Below are positions 22,818 to 23,791 of a stretch of DNA of 23,791 bases, in pieces; positions within the stretch are counted from its first letter, which is position 1; every line of letters begins with the position of its first letter. The DNA is from Caulobacteraceae bacterium (GTDB lineage Bacteria > Pseudomonadota > Alphaproteobacteria > Caulobacterales > Caulobacteraceae). The notes beneath the pieces were generated by a model, which saw nothing but the letters and a program-made list of their open reading frames with translations, had not been told where the DNA came from and did no database searches. The stretch covers positions 1 through 23,791 of the forward strand of contig SDZP01000009.1 of assembly GCA_004144935.1 (NCBI GenBank), in the 5' to 3' direction. A program made the translations under genes and the position numbers.

Positions 22818-23759
22818 ATGCAAAAGCGCCCGCTCGGCCGGTCCGGCCTGTCCATCGCCCCTCTGGTCCTTGGCGGCAACGTCTTCGGATGGACGGCGGA
22901 CGAGGCGACGTCGCATCGCGTGCTGGACGCCTTCGTGGCCGGCGGGTTCGACTGCATCGACAGCGCCGACGTCTATTCGGCCTGGGTCCCGGGGCACACG
23001 GGCGGCGAGAGCGAGACGGTGCTGGGGACCTGGCTGAAGGCGCGGGGCAGGCGGGATGACGTGACCATCGCCACCAAGGTCGGCATGTGGCCGGCGCGGC
23101 CGGGGCTGTCGGCCAAGAATATCGTCGAGGCCTGCGAGGACAGCCTGCGTCGGCTGAAGACGGACTACATCGACCTCTACCAGTCGCATCGCGACGACGC
23201 CGAGACGCCGCAGGACGAGACGGCCGAGGCCTTCGACAGGCTGGTCAAGGCCGGCAAGGTGCGGGCGCTGGGGGCTTCTAACTTTGATGCCGCCCGGCTG
23301 GGCTCGGCGCTGGACGTGGCGGCCCACAAGGGTGCGGCGCGCTATTACAGCCTTCAGCCGGCCTACAACCTGATGGACCGGGGGATCGAGGGGCCGCTGC
23401 TGGACCTGTGCATCGAGCGGGAGGTGGCGGTGATCAGCTACTACGGCCTGGCCAGCGGCTTCCTGACCGGCAAGTACCGCACCCCGGACGACTACGGGAA
23501 GAGCCCGCGCGGCGGCGGCATGAAGAAGCATCTGGAGAGCGACAAGGGCCCCCGGGTGCTGGCGGCGCTGGATGCGGTGGCGGCCGAGACCGGGGCGACG
23601 CAGGCGCAGGTCTCGCTGGCCTGGGTCATGGCGCGGCCGGGACTGACGGCGCCGATCGCCAGCGCGACCAGCGTCGCGCAGCTGGAAGAGCTGATGGGCG
23701 CGGCGCGGCTGAGCCTGTCGGACGCGCAGATGACGCGGTTGAACGAGGCCAGCGCCTGA
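22818..23759 (+). CDS. Aldo/keto reductase
   Basis: 313-residue NADPH-dependent TIM-barrel oxidoreductase. The catalytic tetrad is complete: Asp48 and Tyr53 in IDSADVYS, Lys87 in ATKVG, and His124 in YQSHRDD. The N-terminus RPLGRSGLSIAPLVLGGNVFG is that of the Tas/YajO-like group. It reduces an aldehyde or ketone to an alcohol, or runs the reverse; the substrate is unknown. It starts 7 bases after the GMC gene, with AGGAAAC upstream, and ends with a perfect hairpin. The operon with an alcohol-oxidising GMC enzyme suggests sugar or alcohol metabolism. Confidence 0.95.
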   Translation: MQKRPLGRSGLSIAPLVLGGNVFGWTADEATSHRVLDAFVAGGFDCIDSADVYSAWVPGHTGGESETVLGTWLKARGRRDDVTIATKVGMWPARPGLSAKNIVEACEDSLRRLKTDYIDLYQSHRDDAETPQDETAEAFDRLVKAGKVRALGASNFDAARLGSALDVAAHKGAARYYSLQPAYNLMDRGIEGPLLDLCIEREVAVISYYGLASGFLTGKYRTPDDYGKSPRGGGMKKHLESDKGPRVLAALDAVAAETGATQAQVSLAWVMARPGLTAPIASATSVAQLEELMGAARLSLSDAQMTRLNEASA

Positions 23760-23791
23760 ATAGTCGCTCCCCCTCTGGGGGAGCGACTATT
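23759..23791 (+). terminator. Perfect 15-bp hairpin at the end of the operon
   Basis: AATAGTCGCTCCCCC-tct-GGGGGAGCGACTATT starts in the aldo/keto reductase stop codon and fills the window end. The 3-nt loop and 15-bp stem would stop RNA polymerase, although any U-tract lies outside the window. The CTCCCCC-tct-GGGGGAG core also recurs as a repeat in this group of bacteria. Confidence 0.65.

Overview
The window reads as a chromosomal segment of a GC-rich alphaproteobacterium, most likely of the Caulobacterales (Caulobacter, Phenylobacterium or a relative). The reasons are the very high GC third-position bias, -35 boxes of TTGAC type with Caulobacter-like -10 regions, several lineage-typical intergenic repeats built from C5/G5 hairpins, and the families present (CC_3452-like secreted protein, DUF2239, YkuD_2, RhlE). 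The genus is an inference; there is no rRNA or other marker here.

Layout. 1-3.4 kb: an orphan ribbon-helix-helix protein at the left edge, diverging from a large exported DUF3857-transglutaminase-TPR protein, then a repeat pair and a small secreted cysteine protein. 3.5-6.85 kb: a LOG-family phosphoribohydrolase, diverging from an Ig-like lipoprotein that overlaps an Atm1-type ABC exporter. 6.85-9.06 kb: a perfect 28-bp inverted repeat, then a promoter, TPP riboswitch and thiC (thiamine pyrimidine synthesis). 9.1-11.6 kb: an unknown protein overlapping a GNAT acetyltransferase, a convergent lipoprotein and a SnoaL-like protein. 11.6-14.9 kb: an AT-rich spacer, a Pro/Ala-linker lipoprotein, a degenerate GIY-YIG protein overlapping a DUF2239 protein, a lipocalin and a convergent TauD-type dioxygenase. 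14.9-17.2 kb: an inverted pair of intergenic repeats, a strong terminator, and the RNA helicase rhlE with a probable long leader. 17.2-19.05 kb: a Tat-exported YkuD_2 protein, a repeat pair, a Sel1-repeat protein and a DUF606/YdcZ membrane protein. 19.05-23.76 kb: a UBP-type zinc finger gene overlapping a cyclic-nucleotide-domain/thioredoxin-reductase-like flavoprotein, diverging from a GMC oxidoreductase and an aldo/keto reductase.

Most of the window is ordinary accessory and housekeeping chromosome; no phage, plasmid, CRISPR, tRNA or rRNA is visible. The most interesting unit is the translationally coupled flavoprotein/UBP-zinc-finger pair: the flavoprotein has a thioredoxin reductase core but lacks the redox CxxC, and its partner carries a eukaryote-type ubiquitin-binding zinc finger fold in an organism not expected to have ubiquitin. 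Also notable are the riboswitch expression platform of thiC, the 28-bp inverted repeat before it, and the degenerate GIY-YIG/DUF2239 pair with a candidate leaderless promoter.
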